A stretch of 64,000 nt of DNA from Pontederia crassipes (GCA_030549335.1 CM060198.1:38015853-38079852); one strand, 5' to 3'; positions 35,401-49,876 are shown, counted from the stretch's first letter. Numbers and translations: made by a program. Notes: generated by a model from the sequence alone, not told the origin.

Positions 35401-37000
35401 CTAAGTTGAACCGTTACAATCAAAGATAACGCTCTTGGGGATTAGAGTCTTAGAGTTAGGTTCAAAGCTATAAGTTATAAATACTTATTACAACCTTTGG
35501 GTGTCCTAAGAGGTGATAGAGCTTCAGAACTTTAACTCTATTTCAAACCGAAGTTGAACCGTTACAATCAAAGATAACGCTCTTGGGGATTAGAGACTTA
35601 GAGTTAGGTTCAAAGCAATAAGTTATAGATACTTATTACAACCTTTGGGTGTTCTAAGAGGTGATAGATCTTTAGAACTTTAACTCTATTTCAAACCGAA
35701 GTTGAACCGTTACAATCAAAGATAACGCTCTTGGGGATTAGAGTCTTAGAGTTAGGTTCAAAGTTATAAGTTATAGATACTTATGACATCCTTTGGGTGT
35801 CCTAAGAGGTGATAGATCTTTAGAACTTTAACTCTTTTTCAAACCTAAGTTGAACCGTTACAATCAAAGATAACGCTCTTGGGGATTAGAGTCTTAGAGT
35901 TAGGTTCAAAGCAATAAGTTATAAATACTTATTACAACCTTTGGGTGTCCTAAGAGGTGATAGATCTTTAGAACTTTAACTCTATTTCAAACCGAAGTTG
36001 AACCGTTACAATCAAAGATAACGCTCTTGGGGATTAGAGTCTTAGAGTTAGGTTCAAAGCTATAAGTTATAGATACTTATTACAACCTTTGGGTGTCCTA
36101 AGAGGTGATAGATCTTTAGAACTTTAACTCTATTTCAAACCGAAGTTGAACCGTTACAATCAAAGATAACGCTCTTGGGGATTAGAGTCTTAGAGTTAGG
36201 TTCAAAGCAATAAGTGATAGATACTTATGACATCCTTTGGGTGTCCTAAGAGGTGATAGATCTTTAGAACTTTAACTCTATTTCAAACCGAAGTTAAACC
36301 GTTACAATCAAAGATAACGCTCTTGGGGATTAGAGTCTTAGAGTTAGGTTCAAAGCTACAAGTTATAGATACTTATTACAACCTTTGGGTGTCCTAAGAG
36401 GTGATAGAGCTTCAGAACTTTAACTCTATTTCAAACCGAAGTTGAACCGTTACAATCAAAGATAACGCTCTTGGGGATTAGAGTCTTAGAGTTAGGTTCA
36501 AAGCTATAAGTTATAGATACTTATTACAACCTTTGGGTGTCCTAAGAGGTGATAGAGCTTCAGAACTTTAACTCTATTTCATACCGAAGTTGAACCGTTA
36601 CAATCAAAGATAACGCTCTTGGGGATTAGAGTCTTAGAGTTAGGTTCAAAGCTATAAGTTATAGATACTTATGACATCCTTTGGGTGTCCTAAGAGGTGA
36701 TAGATCTTTAGAACTTTAACTCTATTTCAAACCTAAGTTGAACCATTACAATCAAAGATAACGCTCTTGGGGATTAGAGTCTTAGAGTTAGGTTCAAAGC
36801 TATAAGTTATAGATACTTATGACATCCTTTGGGTGTCATAAGAGGTGATAGATCTTTAGAACTTTAACTCTATTTCAAACCTAAGTTGAACCGTTACAAT
36901 CAAAGATAACGCTCTTGGGGATTAGAGTCTTAGAGTTAGGTTCAAAGCAATAAGATATAGATACTTATTACAACTTTTGGGTGTCCTAAGAGGTGATAGA
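32265..37000 (+). repeat. 32-unit block, right copy of the 4.6-kb tandem duplication
   Basis: This is the right-hand partner of 27677-32264, adjacent to it and in the same orientation. It keeps two separate units at 34781 (cctaag, ctata, tgacatcc, tgtcata) and 34929 (cctaag, caata, caactttt), where the left copy has one fused unit. The cttgggtatt marker of the left copy (near 28183) is absent at 32771, so it was either gained on the left after copying or erased here. Confidence 0.9.
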
Positions 37001-38036
37001 TCTTTAGAACTTTAACTCTATTTCAAACCAAAGTTGAACCGTTACAATCAAAGATAACGCTCTTGGGGATTAGAGTCTTAGAGTTAGGTTCAAAGCTATA
37101 AGTTATAGATTCTTATGACATCCTTTGGGTGTCCTAAGAGGTGATAGATCTTTAGAACTTTAACTCTATTTCAAACCGAAGTTGAACCGTTACAATCAAA
37201 GATAACGCTCTTGGGGATTAGAGTCTTAGAGTTAGGTTCAAAGCAATAAGTTATAGATACTTCTTACAACCTTTGGGTGTCCTAAGAGGTGATAGATCTT
37301 TAGAACTTTAACTCTATTTCAAACCTAAGTTGAACCGTTACAATCAAAGATAACGCTCTTGGGGATTAGAGTCTTAGAGTTAGGTTCAAAGCTATAAGTT
37401 ATAAATACTTATTACAACCTTTGGGTGTCCTAAGAGGTGATAGAGCTTCAGAACTTTAACTCTATTTCAAACCGAAGTTGAACCGTTACAATCAAAGATA
37501 ACGCTCTTGGGGATTAGAGACTTAGAGTTAGGTTCAAAGCAATAAGTTATAGATACTTATTACAACCTTTGGGTGTTCTAAGAGGTGATAGATCTTTAGA
37601 ACTTTAACTCTATTTCAAACCGAAGTTGAACCGTTACAATCAAAGATAACGCTCTTGGGGATTAGAGTCTTAGAGTTAGGTTCAAAGTTATAAGTTATAG
37701 ATACTTATGACATCCTTTGGGTGTCCTAAGAGGTGATAGATCTTTAGAACTTTAACTCTTTTTCAAACCTAAGTTGAACCGTTACAATCAAAGATAACGC
37801 TCTTGGGGATTAGAGTCTTAGAGTTAGGTTCAAAGCAATAAGTTATAAATACTTATTACAACCTTTGGGTGTCCTAAGAGGTGATAGATCTTTAGAACTT
37901 TAACTCTATTTCAAACCGAAGTTGAACCGTTACAATCAAAGATAACGCTCTTGGGGATTAGAGTCTTAGAGTTAGGTTCAAAGCAATAAGTGATAGATAC
38001 TTATGACATCCTTTGGGTGTCCTAAGAGGTGATAGA
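37001..38036 (+). repeat. Seven-unit continuation of the 30-32 kb block
   Basis: The units run accaaag with attcttatgac, caata with acttcttac, cctaag with ataaat, gcttc with gacttag and tgttcta, B, C, then directly E. The order follows units from 30341 at 45 units upstream, but the D unit between C and E is missing. This gives another whole-unit loss like that at 6365-6660. Confidence 0.78.
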
Positions 38037-38924
38037 TCTTTAGAACTTTAACTCTATTTCAAACCGAAGTTGAACCGTTACAATCAAAGATAACGCTCTT
38101 GGGGATTAGAGTCTTAGAGTTAGGTTCAAAGCAATAAGTTATAGATACTTATTACAACCTTTGGGTGTTCTAAGAGGTGATAGATCTTTAGAACTTTAAC
38201 TCTATTTCAAACCGAAGTTGAACCGTTACAATCAAAGATAACGCTCTTGGGGATTAGAGTCTTAGAGTTAGGTTCAAAGTTATAAGTTATAGATACTTAT
38301 GACATCCTTTGGGTGTCCTAAGAGGTGATAGATCTTTAGAACTTTAACTCTTTTTCAAACCTAAGTTGAACCGTTACAATCAAAGATAACGCTCTTGGGG
38401 ATTAGAGTCTTAGAGTTAGGTTCAAAGCAATAAGTTATAAATACTTATTACAACCTTTGGGTGTCCTAAGAGGTGATAGATCTTTAGAACTTTAACTCTA
38501 TTTCAAACCGAAGTTGAACCGTTACAATCAAAGATAACGCTCTTGGGGATTAGAGTCTTAGAGTTAGGTTCAAAGCTATAAGTTATAGATACTTATTACA
38601 ACCTTTGGGTGTCCTAAGAGGTGATAGATCTTTAGAACTTTAACTCTATTTCAAACCGAAGTTGAACCGTTACAATCAAAGATAACGCTCTTGGGGATTA
38701 GAGTCTTAGAGTTAGGTTCAAAGCAATAAGTGATAGATACTTATGACATCCTTTGGGTGTCCTAAGAGGTGATAGATCTTTAGAACTTTAACTCTATTTC
38801 AAACCGAAGTTAAACCGTTACAATCAAAGATAACGCTCTTGGGGATTAGAGTCTTAGAGTTAGGTTCAAAGCTATAAGTTATAGATACTTATTACAACCT
38901 TTGGGTGTCCTAAGAGGTGATAGA
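38037..38924 (+). repeat. 6-unit (888-bp) tandem duplication, left copy F-B-C-D-E-G
   Basis: Six units in the order F, B, C (ataaat), D, E, G (gttaaacc) are followed at once by the same six at 38925-39812. The differences I saw are the start pentamer of the F unit (tcttt here, gcttc at 38925) and tgacatcc here against tggcatcc at about 39632. This is the cleanest complete copy of the F-to-G series. Confidence 0.88.
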
Positions 38925-39812
38925 GCTTCAGAACTTTAACTCTATTTCAAACCGAAGTTGAACCGTTACAATCAAAGATAACGCTCTTGGGGATTAGAGT
39001 CTTAGAGTTAGGTTCAAAGCAATAAGTTATAGATACTTATTACAACCTTTGGGTGTTCTAAGAGGTGATAGATCTTTAGAACTTTAACTCTATTTCAAAC
39101 CGAAGTTGAACCGTTACAATCAAAGATAACGCTCTTGGGGATTAGAGTCTTAGAGTTAGGTTCAAAGTTATAAGTTATAGATACTTATGACATCCTTTGG
39201 GTGTCCTAAGAGGTGATAGATCTTTAGAACTTTAACTCTTTTTCAAACCTAAGTTGAACCGTTACAATCAAAGATAACGCTCTTGGGGATTAGAGTCTTA
39301 GAGTTAGGTTCAAAGCAATAAGTTATAAATACTTATTACAACCTTTGGGTGTCCTAAGAGGTGATAGATCTTTAGAACTTTAACTCTATTTCAAACCGAA
39401 GTTGAACCGTTACAATCAAAGATAACGCTCTTGGGGATTAGAGTCTTAGAGTTAGGTTCAAAGCTATAAGTTATAGATACTTATTACAACCTTTGGGTGT
39501 CCTAAGAGGTGATAGATCTTTAGAACTTTAACTCTATTTCAAACCGAAGTTGAACCGTTACAATCAAAGATAACGCTCTTGGGGATTAGAGTCTTAGAGT
39601 TAGGTTCAAAGCAATAAGTGATAGATACTTATGGCATCCTTTGGGTGTCCTAAGAGGTGATAGATCTTTAGAACTTTAACTCTATTTCAAACCGAAGTTA
39701 AACCGTTACAATCAAAGATAACGCTCTTGGGGATTAGAGTCTTAGAGTTAGGTTCAAAGCTATAAGTTATAGATACTTATTACAACCTTTGGGTGTCCTA
39801 AGAGGTGATAGA
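38925..39812 (+). repeat. 6-unit (888-bp) tandem duplication, right copy
   Basis: This is the partner of 38037-38924. Its first unit begins gcttc like an H unit but continues as F (caata, tgttcta). It is therefore an H/F chimera and marks the junction. A similar chimera starts at 29009, and related ones with gacttag lie at 30785 and 37445. Confidence 0.87.
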
Positions 39813-39960
39813 GCTTCAGAACTTTAACTCTATTTCAAACCGAAGTTGAACCGTTACAATCAAAGATAACGCTCTTGGGGATTAGAGTCTTAGAGTTAGG
39901 TTCAAAGCTATAAGTTATAGATACTTATTACAACTTTTGGGTGTCCTAAGAGGTGATAGA

Positions 39961-42328
39961 GCTTCAGAACTTTAACTCTATTTCATACCGAAGTTGAACC
40001 GTTACAATCAAAGATAACGCTCTTGGGGATTAGAGTCTTAGAGTTAGGTTCAAAGCTATAAGTTATAGATACTTATGACATCCTTTGGGTGTCCTAAGAG
40101 GTGATAGATCTTTAGAACTTTAACTCTATTTCAAACCTAAGTTGAACCGTTACAATCAAAGATAACGCTCTTGGGGATTAGAGTCTTAGAGTTAGGTTCA
40201 AAGCTATAAGTTATAGATACTTATGACATCCTTTGGGTGTCATAAGAGGTGATAGATCTTTAGAACTTTAACTCTATTTCAAACCTAAGTTGAACCGTTA
40301 CAATCAAAGATAACGCTCTTGGGGATTAGAGTCTTAGAGTTAGGTTCAAAGCAATAAGTTATAGATACTTATTACAACTTTTGGGTGTCCTAAGAGGTGA
40401 TAGATCTTTAGAACTTTAACTCTATTTCAAACCGAAGTTGAACCGTTACAATCAAAGATAACGCTCTTGGGGATTAGAGTCTTAGAGTTAGGTTCAAAGC
40501 TATAAGTTATAGATTCTTACGACATCCTTTGGGTGTCCTAAGAGGTGATAGATCTTTAGAACTTTAACTCTATTTCAAACCGAAGTTGAACCGTTACAAT
40601 CAAAGATAACGCTCTTGGGGATTAGAGTCTTAGAGTTAGGTTCAAAGCAATAAGTTATAGATACTTATTACAACCTTTGGGTGTTCTAAGAGGTGATAGA
40701 TCTTTAGAACTTTAACTCTATTTCAAACCGAAGTTGAACCGTTACAATCAAAGATAACGCTCTTGGGGATTAGAGTCTTAGAGTTAGGTTCAAAGTTATA
40801 AGTTATAGATACTTATGACATCCTTTGGGTGTCCTAAGAGGTGATAGATCTTTAGAACTTTAACTCTTTTTCAAACCTAAGTTGAACTGTGACAATCAAA
40901 GATAACGCTCTTGGGGATTAGAGTCTTAGAGTTAGGTTCAGAGCAATAAGTTATAGATACTTATTACAACCTTTGGGTGTCCTAAGAGGTGATAGATCTT
41001 TAGAACTTTAACTCTATTTCAAACCGAAGTTGAACCGTTACAATCAAAGATAACGCTCTTGGGGATTAGAGTCTTAGAGTTAGGTTCAAAGCTATAAGTT
41101 ATAGATACTTATTACAACCTTTGGGTGTCCTAAGAGGTGATAGATCTTTAGAACTTTAACTCTATTTCAAACCGAAGTTGAACCGTTACAATCAAAGATA
41201 ACGCTCTTGGGGATTAGAGTCTTAGAGTTAGGTTCAAAGCAATAAGTGATAGATACTTATGACATCCTTTGGGTGTCCTAAGAGGTGATAGATCTTTAGA
41301 ACTTTAACTCTATTTCAAACCGAAGTTAAACCGTTACAATCAAAGATAACGCTCTTGGAGATTAGAGTCTTAGAGTTAGGTTCAAAGCTATAAGTTATAG
41401 ATACTTATTACAACCTTTGGGTGTCCTAAGAGGTGATAGAGCTTCAGAACTTTAACTCTATTTCAAACCGAAGTTGAACCGTTACAATCAAAGATAACGC
41501 TCTTGGGGATTAGAGTCTTAGAGTTAGGTTCAAAGCTATAAGTTATAGATACTTATGACATCCTTTGGGTGTCCTAAGAGGTGATAGATCTTTAGAACTT
41601 TAACTCTATTTCAAACCTAAGTTGAACCGTTACAATCAAAGATAACGCTCTTGGGGATTAGAGTCTTAGAGTTAGGTTCAAAGCAATAAGTTATAGATAC
41701 TTATTACAACCTTTGGGTGTCCTAAGAGGTGATAGATCTTTAGAACTTTAACTCTATTTCAAACCGAAGTTGAACCGTTACAATCAAGGGTAACGCTCTT
41801 GGGGATTAGAGTCTTAGAGTTAGGTTCAAAGCAATAAGTGATAGATACTTATGACATCCTTTGGGTGTCCTAAGAGGTGATAGATCTTTAGAACTTTAAC
41901 TCTATTTCAAACCGAAGTTGAACCGTTACAATCAAAGATAACGCTCTTGGGGATTAGAGTCTTAGAGTTAGGTTCAAAGCAATAAGTTATAGATACTTAT
42001 TACAACCTTTGGGTGTTCTAAGAGGTGACAGATCTTTAGAACTTTAACTCTATTTCAAACCGAAGTTGAACCGTTACAATCAAAGATAACGCTCTTGGGG
42101 ATTAGAGTCTTAGAGTTAGGTTCAAAGCTATAAGTTATACATACTTATGACATCCTTTGGGTGTCCTAAAAGGTGATAGATCTTTAGAACTTTAACTCTT
42201 TTTCAAACCTAAGTTGAACCGTTACAATCAAAGATAACGCTCTTGGGGATTAGAGTCTTAGAGTTAGGTTCAAAGCAATAAGTTATAAATACTTATTACA
42301 ACCTTTGGGTGTCCTAAGAGGTGATAGA
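39961..42328 (+). repeat. 16-unit block copied 30 units downstream
   Basis: It matches 44401-46768 at 4,440 bp. Shared markers include tttcatacc (39981 and 44421), gaactgtgac with ttcagagc (40881 and 45321), tcttggag in the G unit, and ggtgacag with cctaaaagg. Differences: attcttacgac at 40501 onward against attcttatgac, ccgaag against ccaaag, caagggtaac near 41786 against caaagataac, and gctata with tacatac near 42130 against gttata with tagatac. Confidence 0.88.
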
Positions 42329-44252
42329 TCTTTAGAACTTTAACTCTATTTCAAACCGAAGTTGAACCGTTACAATCAAAGATAACGCTCTTGGGGATTA
42401 GAGTCTTAGAGTTAGGTTCAAAGCTATAAGTTATAGATACTTATTACAACCTTTGGGTGTCCTAAGACGTGATAGGGCTTCAGAACTTTAACTCTATTTC
42501 AAACCGAAGTTGAACCGTTACAATCAAAGATAACGCTCTTGGGGATTAGAGTCTTAGAGTTAGGTTCAAAGCTATAAGTTATAGATACTTATTACAACCT
42601 TTGGGTGTCCTAAGAGGTGATAGAGCTTCAGAACTTTAACTCTATTTCAAACCGAAGTTGAACCGTTACAATCAAAGATAACGCTCTTTGGGATTAGAGT
42701 CTTAGAGATAGATTCAAAGCAATAAGTTATATATACTTATTACAACCTTTGGGTGTCCTAAGAGGTGATAGATCTTTAGAACTTTAACTCTATTTCAAAC
42801 CGAAGTTGAACCGTTACAATCAAAGATAACGCTCTTGGGGATTAGAGTCTTAGAGTTAGGTTCAAAGCTATAAGTTATAGATACTTATTACAACCTTTGG
42901 GTGTCCTAAGAGGTGATAGAGCTTCAGAACTTTAACTCTATTTCAAACCGAAGTTGAACCGTTACAATCAAAGATAACGCTCTTGGGGATTAGAGACTTA
43001 GAGTTAGGTTGAAAGCTATAAGTTATAGATACTTCTTACAACCTTTGGGTGTCCTAAGAGGTGATAGATCTTTAGAACTTTAACTCTATTTCAAACCTAA
43101 GTTGAACCGTTACAATCAAAGATAACGCTCTTGGGGATTAGAGTCTTAGAGTTAGGTTCAAAGCTATAAGTTATAAATACTTATTACAACCTTTGGGTGT
43201 CCTAAGAGGTGATAGAGCTTCAGAACTTTAACTCTATTTCAAACCGAAGTTGAACCGTTACAATCAAAGATAACGCTCTTGGGGATTAGAGACTTAGAGT
43301 TAGGTTCAAAGCAATAAGTTATAGATACTTATTACAACCTTTGGGTGTTCTAAGAGGTGATAGATCTTTAGAACTTTAACTCTATTTCAAACCGAAGTTG
43401 AACCGTTACAATCAAAGATAACGCTCTTGGGGATTAGAGTCTTAGAGTTAGGTTCAAAGTTATAAGTTATAGATACTTATGACATCCTTTGGGTGTCCTA
43501 AGAGGTGATAGATCTTTAGAACTTTAACTCTTTTTCAAACCTAAGTTGAACCGTTACAATCAAAGATAACGCTCTTGGGGATTAGAGTCTTAGAGTGAGG
43601 TTCAAAGCAATAAGTTATAAATACTTATTACAACCTTTGGGTGTCCTAAGAGGTGATAGATCTTTAGAACTTTAACTCTATTTCAAACCGAAGTTGAACC
43701 GTTACAATCAAAGATAACGCTCTTGGGGATTAGAGTCTTAGAGTTAGGTTCAAAGCTATAAGTTATAGATACTTATTACAACCTTTGGGTGTCCTAAGAG
43801 GTGATAGATCTTTAGAACTTTAACTCTATTTCAAACCGAAGTTGAACCGTTACAATCAAAGATAACGCTCTTGGGGATTAGAGTCTTAGAGTTAGGTTCA
43901 AAGCAATAAGTGATAGATACTTATGACATCCTTTGGGTGTCCTAAGAGGTGATAGATCTTTAGAACTTTAACTCTATTTCAAACCGAAGTTAAACCGTTA
44001 CAATCAAAGATAACGCTCTTGGGGATTAGAGTCTTAGAGTTAGGTTCAAAGCTATAAGTTATAGATACTTATTACAACCTTTGGGTGTCCTAAGAGGTGA
44101 TAGAGCTTCAGAACTTTAACTCTATTTCAAACCGAAGTTGAACCGTTACAATCAAAGATAACGCTCTTGGGGATTAGAGTCTTAGAGTTAGGTTCAAAGC
44201 TATAAGTTATAGATACTTATTACATCCTTTGGGTGTCCTAAGAGGTGATAGA
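42329..44252 (+). repeat. 13-unit block copied from 32.7-34.6 kb (65-unit offset)
   Basis: It matches 32709-34632 at 9,620 bp. Markers in order are a tagggcttc junction (the preceding D unit here has aagacgtg), a T unit (42625 and 33005), gacttag with gttgaaag (42921 and 33301), ataaat, gacttag with caata and tgttcta (43217 and 33597), then B-C-D-E-G. The C unit at 43513 has a private gagtgagg. At about 44225 a unit reads ttacatcc, a rare recombinant of the ttacaacc and tgacatcc forms. Confidence 0.84.
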
Positions 44253-44400
44253 GCTTCAGAACTTTAACTCTATTTCAAACCGAAGTTAAACCGTTACAAT
44301 CAAAGATAACGCTCTTGGGGATTAGAGTCTTAGAGTTAGGTTCAAAGCTATAAGTTATAGATACTTATTACAACCTTTGGGTGTCCTAAGAGGTGATAGA

Positions 44401-47400
44401 GCTTCAGAACTTTAACTCTATTTCATACCGAAGTTGAACCGTTACAATCAAAGATAACGCTCTTGGGGATTAGAGTCTTAGAGTTAGGTTCAAAGCTATA
44501 AGTTATAGATACTTATGACATTCTTTGGGTGTCCTAAGAGGTGATAGATCTTTAGAACTTTAACTCTATTTCAAACCTAAGTTGAACCGTTACAATCAAA
44601 GATAACGCTCTTGGGGATTAGAGTCTTAGAGTTAGGTTCAAAGCTATAAGTTATAGATACTTATGACATCCTTTGGGTGTCATAAGAGGTGATAGATCTT
44701 TAGAACTTTAACTCTATTTCAAACCTAAGTTGAACCGTTACAATCAAAGATAACGCTCTTGGGGATTAGAGTCTTAGAGTTAGGTTCAAAGCAATAAGTT
44801 ATAGATACTTATTACAACTTTTGGGTGTCCTAAGAGGTGATAGATCTTTAGAACTTTAACTCTATTTCAAACCAAAGTTGAACCGTTACAATCAAAGATA
44901 ACGCTCTTGGGGATTAGAGTCTTAGAGTTAGGTTCAAAGCTATAAGTTATAGATTCTTATGACATCCTTTGGGTGTCCTAAGAGGTGATAGATCTTTAGA
45001 ACTTTAACTCTATTTCAAACCGAAGTTGAACCGTTACAATCAAAGATAACGCTCTTGGGGATTAGAGTCTTAGAGTTAGGTTCAAAGCAATAAGTTATAG
45101 ATACTTATTACAACCTTTGGGTGTTCTAAGAGGTGATAGATCTTTAGAACTTTAACTCTATTTCAAACCGAAGTTGAACCGTTACAATCAAAGATAACGC
45201 TCTTGGGGATTAGAGTCTTAGAGTTAGGTTCAAAGTTATAAGTTATAGATACTTATGACATCCTTTGGGTGTCCTAAGAGGTGATAGATCTTTAGAACTT
45301 TAACTCTTTTTCAAACCTAAGTTGAACTGTGACAATCAAAGATAACGCTCTTGGGGATTAGAGTCTTAGAGTTAGGTTCAGAGCAATAAGTTATAGATAC
45401 TTATTACAACCTTTGGGTGTCCTAAGAGGTGATAGATCTTTAGAACTTTAACTCTATTTCAAACCGAAGTTGAACCGTTACAATCAAAGATAACGCTCTT
45501 GGGGATTAGAGTCTTAGAGTTAGGTTCAAAGCTATAAGTTATAGATACTTATTACAACCTTTGGGTGTCCTAAGAGGTGATAGATCTTTAGAACTTTAAC
45601 TCTATTTCAAACCGAAGTTGAACCGTTACAATCAAAGATAACGCGCTTGGGGATTAGAGTCTTAGAGTTAGGTTCAAAGCAATAAGTGATAGATACTTAT
45701 GACATCCTTTGGGTGTCCTAAGAGGTGATAGATCTTTAGAACTTTAACTCTATTTCAAACCGAAGTTAAACCGTTACAATCAAAGATAACGCTCTTGGAG
45801 ATTAGAGTCTTAGAGTTAGGTTCAAAGCTATAAGTTATAGATACTTATTACAACCTTTGGGTGTCCTAAGAGGTGATAGAGCTTCAGAACTTTAACTCTA
45901 TTTCAAACCGAAGTTGAACCGTTACAATCAAAGATAACGCTCTTGGGGATTAGAGTCTTAGAGTTAGGTTCAAAGCTATAAGTTATAGATACTTATGACA
46001 TCCTTTGGGTGTCCTAAGAGGTGATAGATCTTTAGAACTTTAACTCTATTTCAAACCTAAGTTGAACCGTTACAATCAAAGATAACGCTCTTGGGGATTA
46101 GAGTCTTAGAGTTAGGTTCAAAGCAATAAGTTATAGATACTTATTACAACCTTTGGGTGTCCTAAGAGGTGATAGATCTTTAGAACTTTAACTCTATTTC
46201 AAACCGAAGTTGAACCGTTACAATCAAAGATAACGCTCTTGGGGATTAGAGTCTTAGAGTTAGGTTCAAAGCAATAAGTGATAGATACTTATGACATCCT
46301 TTGGGTGTCCTAAGAGGTGATAGATCTTTAGAACTTTAACTCTATTTCAAACCGAAGTTGAACCGTTACAATCAAAGATAACGCTCTTGGGGATTAGAGT
46401 CTTAGAGTTAGGTTCAAAGCAATAAGTTATAGATACTTATTACAACCTTTGGGTGTTCTAAGAGGTGACAGATCTTTAGAACTTTAACTCTATTTCAAAC
46501 CGAAGTTGAACCGTTACAATCAAAGATAACGCTCTTGGGGATTAGAGTCTTAGAGTTAGGTTCAAAGTTATAAGTTATAGATACTTATGACATCCTTTGG
46601 GTGTCCTAAAAGGTGATAGATCTTTAGAACTTTAACTCTTTTTCAAACCTAAGTTGAACCGTTACAATCAAAGATAACGCTCTTGGGGATTAGAGTCTTA
46701 GAGTTAGGTTCAAAGCAATAAGTTATAAATACTTATTACAACCTTTGGGTGTCCTAAGAGGTGATAGATCTTTAGAACTTTAACTCTATTTCAAACCGAA
46801 GTTGAACCGTTACAATCAAAGATAACGCTCTTGGGGATTAGAGTCTTAGAGTTAGGTTCAAAGCTATAAGTTATAGACACTTATTACAACCTTTGGGTGT
46901 CCTAAGAGGTGATAGATCTTTAGAACTTTAACTCTATTTCAAACCGAAGTTGAACCGTTACAATCAAAGATAACGCTCTTGGGGATTAGAGTCTTAGAGT
47001 TAGGTTCAAAGCTATAAGTTATAGATACTTATTACAACCTTTGGGTGTCCTAAGAGGTGATAGAGCTACAGAACTTTAACTCTATTTCAAACCGAAGTTG
47101 AACCGTTACAATCAAAGATAACGCTCTTGGGGATTAGAGTCTTAGAGTTAGGTTCAAAGCAATAAGTGATAGATACTTATGACATCCTTTGGGTGTCCTA
47201 AGAGGTGATAGAGTTTCAGAACTTTAACTCTATTTCAAACCGAAGTTGAACCGTTACAATCAAATATAACGCTCTTTGGGATTAGAGTCTTAGAGATAGA
47301 TTCAAAGCAATAAGTTATATATACTTATTACAACCTTTGGGTGTCCTAAGAGGTGATAGATCTTTAGAACTTTAACTCTATTTCAAACCTAAGTTGAACC

Positions 47401-49728
47401 GTTACAATCAAAGATAACGCTCTTGGGGATTAGAGTCTTAGAGTTAGGTTCAAAGCTATAAGTTATGGATACTTATTACAACCCTTGGGTGTCCTAAGAG
47501 GTGATAGATCTTTAGAACTTTAACTCTATTTCAAACCGAAGTTGAACCGTTAGAATCAAAGATAACGCTCTTGGGGATTAGAGTCTTAGAGTTAGGTTCA
47601 AAGCAATAAGTTATAGATACTTATTACAACTTTTGGGTGTCCTAAGAGGTGATAGATCTTTAGAACTTTAACTCTATTTCAAACCGAAGTTGAACCGTTA
47701 CAATCAAAGATAACGCTCTTGGGGATTAGAGTCTTAGAGTTAGGTTCAAAGCTATAAGTTATAGATACTTATTACAACCTTTGGGTGTCATAAGAGGTGA
47801 TAGAGCTTCAGAACTTTAACTCTATTTCAAACCGAAGTTGAACCGTTACAATCAAAGATAACGCTCTTGGGGATTAGAGTCTTAGAGTTAGGTTCAAAGC
47901 TATAAGTTATAGATACTTATGACATCCTTTGGGTGTCCTAAGAGGTGATAGATCTTTAGAACTTTAACTCTATTTCAAACCGAAGTTGAACCGTTACAAT
48001 CAAAGATAACGCTCTTTGGGATTAGAGTCTTAGAGATAGATTCAAAGCAATAAGTTATATATACTTATTACAACCTTTGGGTGTCCTAAGAGGTGATAGA
48101 TCTTCAGAACTTTAACTCTATTTCAAACCGAAGTTGAACCGTTACAATCAAAGATAACGCTCTTGGGGATTAGAGTCTTAGAGTTAGGTTCAAAGCTATA
48201 AGTGATAGATACTTATTACAACCTTTGGGTGTCCTAAGAGGTGATAGAGCTTCAGAACTTTAACTCTATTTCAAACCGAAGTTGAACCGTTACAATCAAA
48301 GATAGCGCTCTTGGGGATTAGAGACTTAGAGTTAGGTTGAAAGCTATAAGTTATAGATACTTATGACATCCTTTGGGTGTCCTAAGAGGTGATAGTTCTT
48401 TAGAACTTTAACTCTATTTCAAACCTAAGTTGAACCGTTACAATCAAAGATAACGCTCTTGGTGATTAGAGTCTTAGAGTTAGGTTCAAAGCAATAAGTT
48501 ATAGATACTTATTACAACCTTTGGGTGTTCTAAGAGGTGATAGATCTTTAGAACTTTAACTCTATTTCAAACCGAAGTTGAACCGTTACAATCAAAGATA
48601 ACGCTCTTGGGGATTAGAGTCTTAGAGTTAGGTTCAAAGCAATAAGTTATAGATACTTATTACAACCTTTGGGTGTCCTAAGAGGTGATAGATCTTTAGA
48701 ACTTTAACTCTATTTCAAACCGAAGTTGAACCGTTACAATCAAAGATAACGCTCTTGGGGATTAGAGTCTTAGAGTTAGGTTCAAAGCTATAAGTTATAG
48801 ATACTTATTACAACCTTTGGGTGTCCTAAGAGGTGATAGGGCTTCAGAACTTTAACTCTATTTCAAACCGAAGTTGAACCGTTACAATCAAAGATAACGC
48901 TCTTGGGGATTAGAGTCTTAGAGTTAGGTTCAAAGCTATAAGTTATAGATACTTATTACAACCTTTGGGTGTCCTAAGAGGTGATAGAGCTTCAGAACTT
49001 TAACTCTATTTCAAACCGAAGTTGAACCGTTACAATCAAAGATAACGCTCTTGGGGATTAGAGTCTTAGAGTTAGGTTCAAAGCAATAAGTGATAGATAC
49101 TTATGACATCCTTTGGGTGTCCTAAGAGGTGATAGAGCTTCAGAACTTTAACTCTATTTCAAACCGAAGTTGAACCGTTACAATCAAAGATAACGCTCTT
49201 TGGGATTAGAGTCTTAGAGATAGATTCAAAGCAATAAGTTATATATACTTATTACAACCTTTGGGTGTCCTAAGAGGTGATAGATCTTTAGAACTTTAAC
49301 TCTATTTCAAACCGAAGTTGAACCGTTACAATCAAAGATAACGCTCTTGGGGATTAGAGTCTTAGAGTTAGGTTCAAAGCTATAAGTTATAGATACTTAT
49401 TACAACCTTTGGGTGTCCTAAGAGGTGATAGAGCTTCAGAACTTTAACTCTATTTCAAACCGAAGTTGAACCGTTACAATCAAAGATAACGCTCTTGGGG
49501 ATTAGAGTCTTAGAGTTAGGTTGAAAGCTATAAGTTATAGATACTTATGACATCCTTTGGGTGTCCTAAGAGGTGATAGATCTTTAGAACTTTAACTCTA
49601 TTTCAAACCTAAGTTGAACCGTTACAATCAAAGATAACGCTCTTGGGGATTAGAGTCTTAGAGTTAGGTTCAAAGCAATAAGTTATAGATACTTATTACA
49701 ACCTTTGGGTGTTCTAAGAGGTGATAGA
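44401..49728 (+). repeat. 36-unit (5,328-bp) block, first copy
   Basis: It matches 53270-58597 unit for unit (60-unit displacement, 8,869 bp in coordinates because of the 11-bp loss). Shared markers are tttcatacc, gacattctttggg (44521 and 53390), gaactgtgac, gctacag (47065 and 55934), gagtttcag with caaatataac, two T units, ttatggatac, gatagcgctc, and cttggtgatt. Differences seen include gttagaatc at about 47552 and tgtcata at about 47789, both absent downstream, and gcgcttgg at about 45645. Confidence 0.9.
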
Positions 49729-49876
49729 TCTTTAGAACTTTAACTCTTTTTCAAACCTAAGTTGAACCGTTACAATCAACGATAACGCTCTTGGGGATTA
49801 GAGTCTTAGAGTTAGGTTCAAAGCAATAAGTTATAGATACTTATTACAACCTTTGGGTGTCCTAAGAGGTGATAGA
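47065..49876 (+). repeat. 19 units copied at 21-unit offset (3,108 bp)
   Basis: It matches 50173-52984. Shared markers in order: gctacag (47065 and 50173), gagtttcag with caaatataac, ttatggatac, caactttt, T units, agtgatag after ctata, gatagcgctc with gacttag, cttggtgatt, tagggcttc, and caacgataac in a ctcttttt unit (near 49779 and 52887). Private changes: gatagttcttt at about 48396, gttagaatc near 47552 and tgtcata near 47789 on the left. Confidence 0.9.
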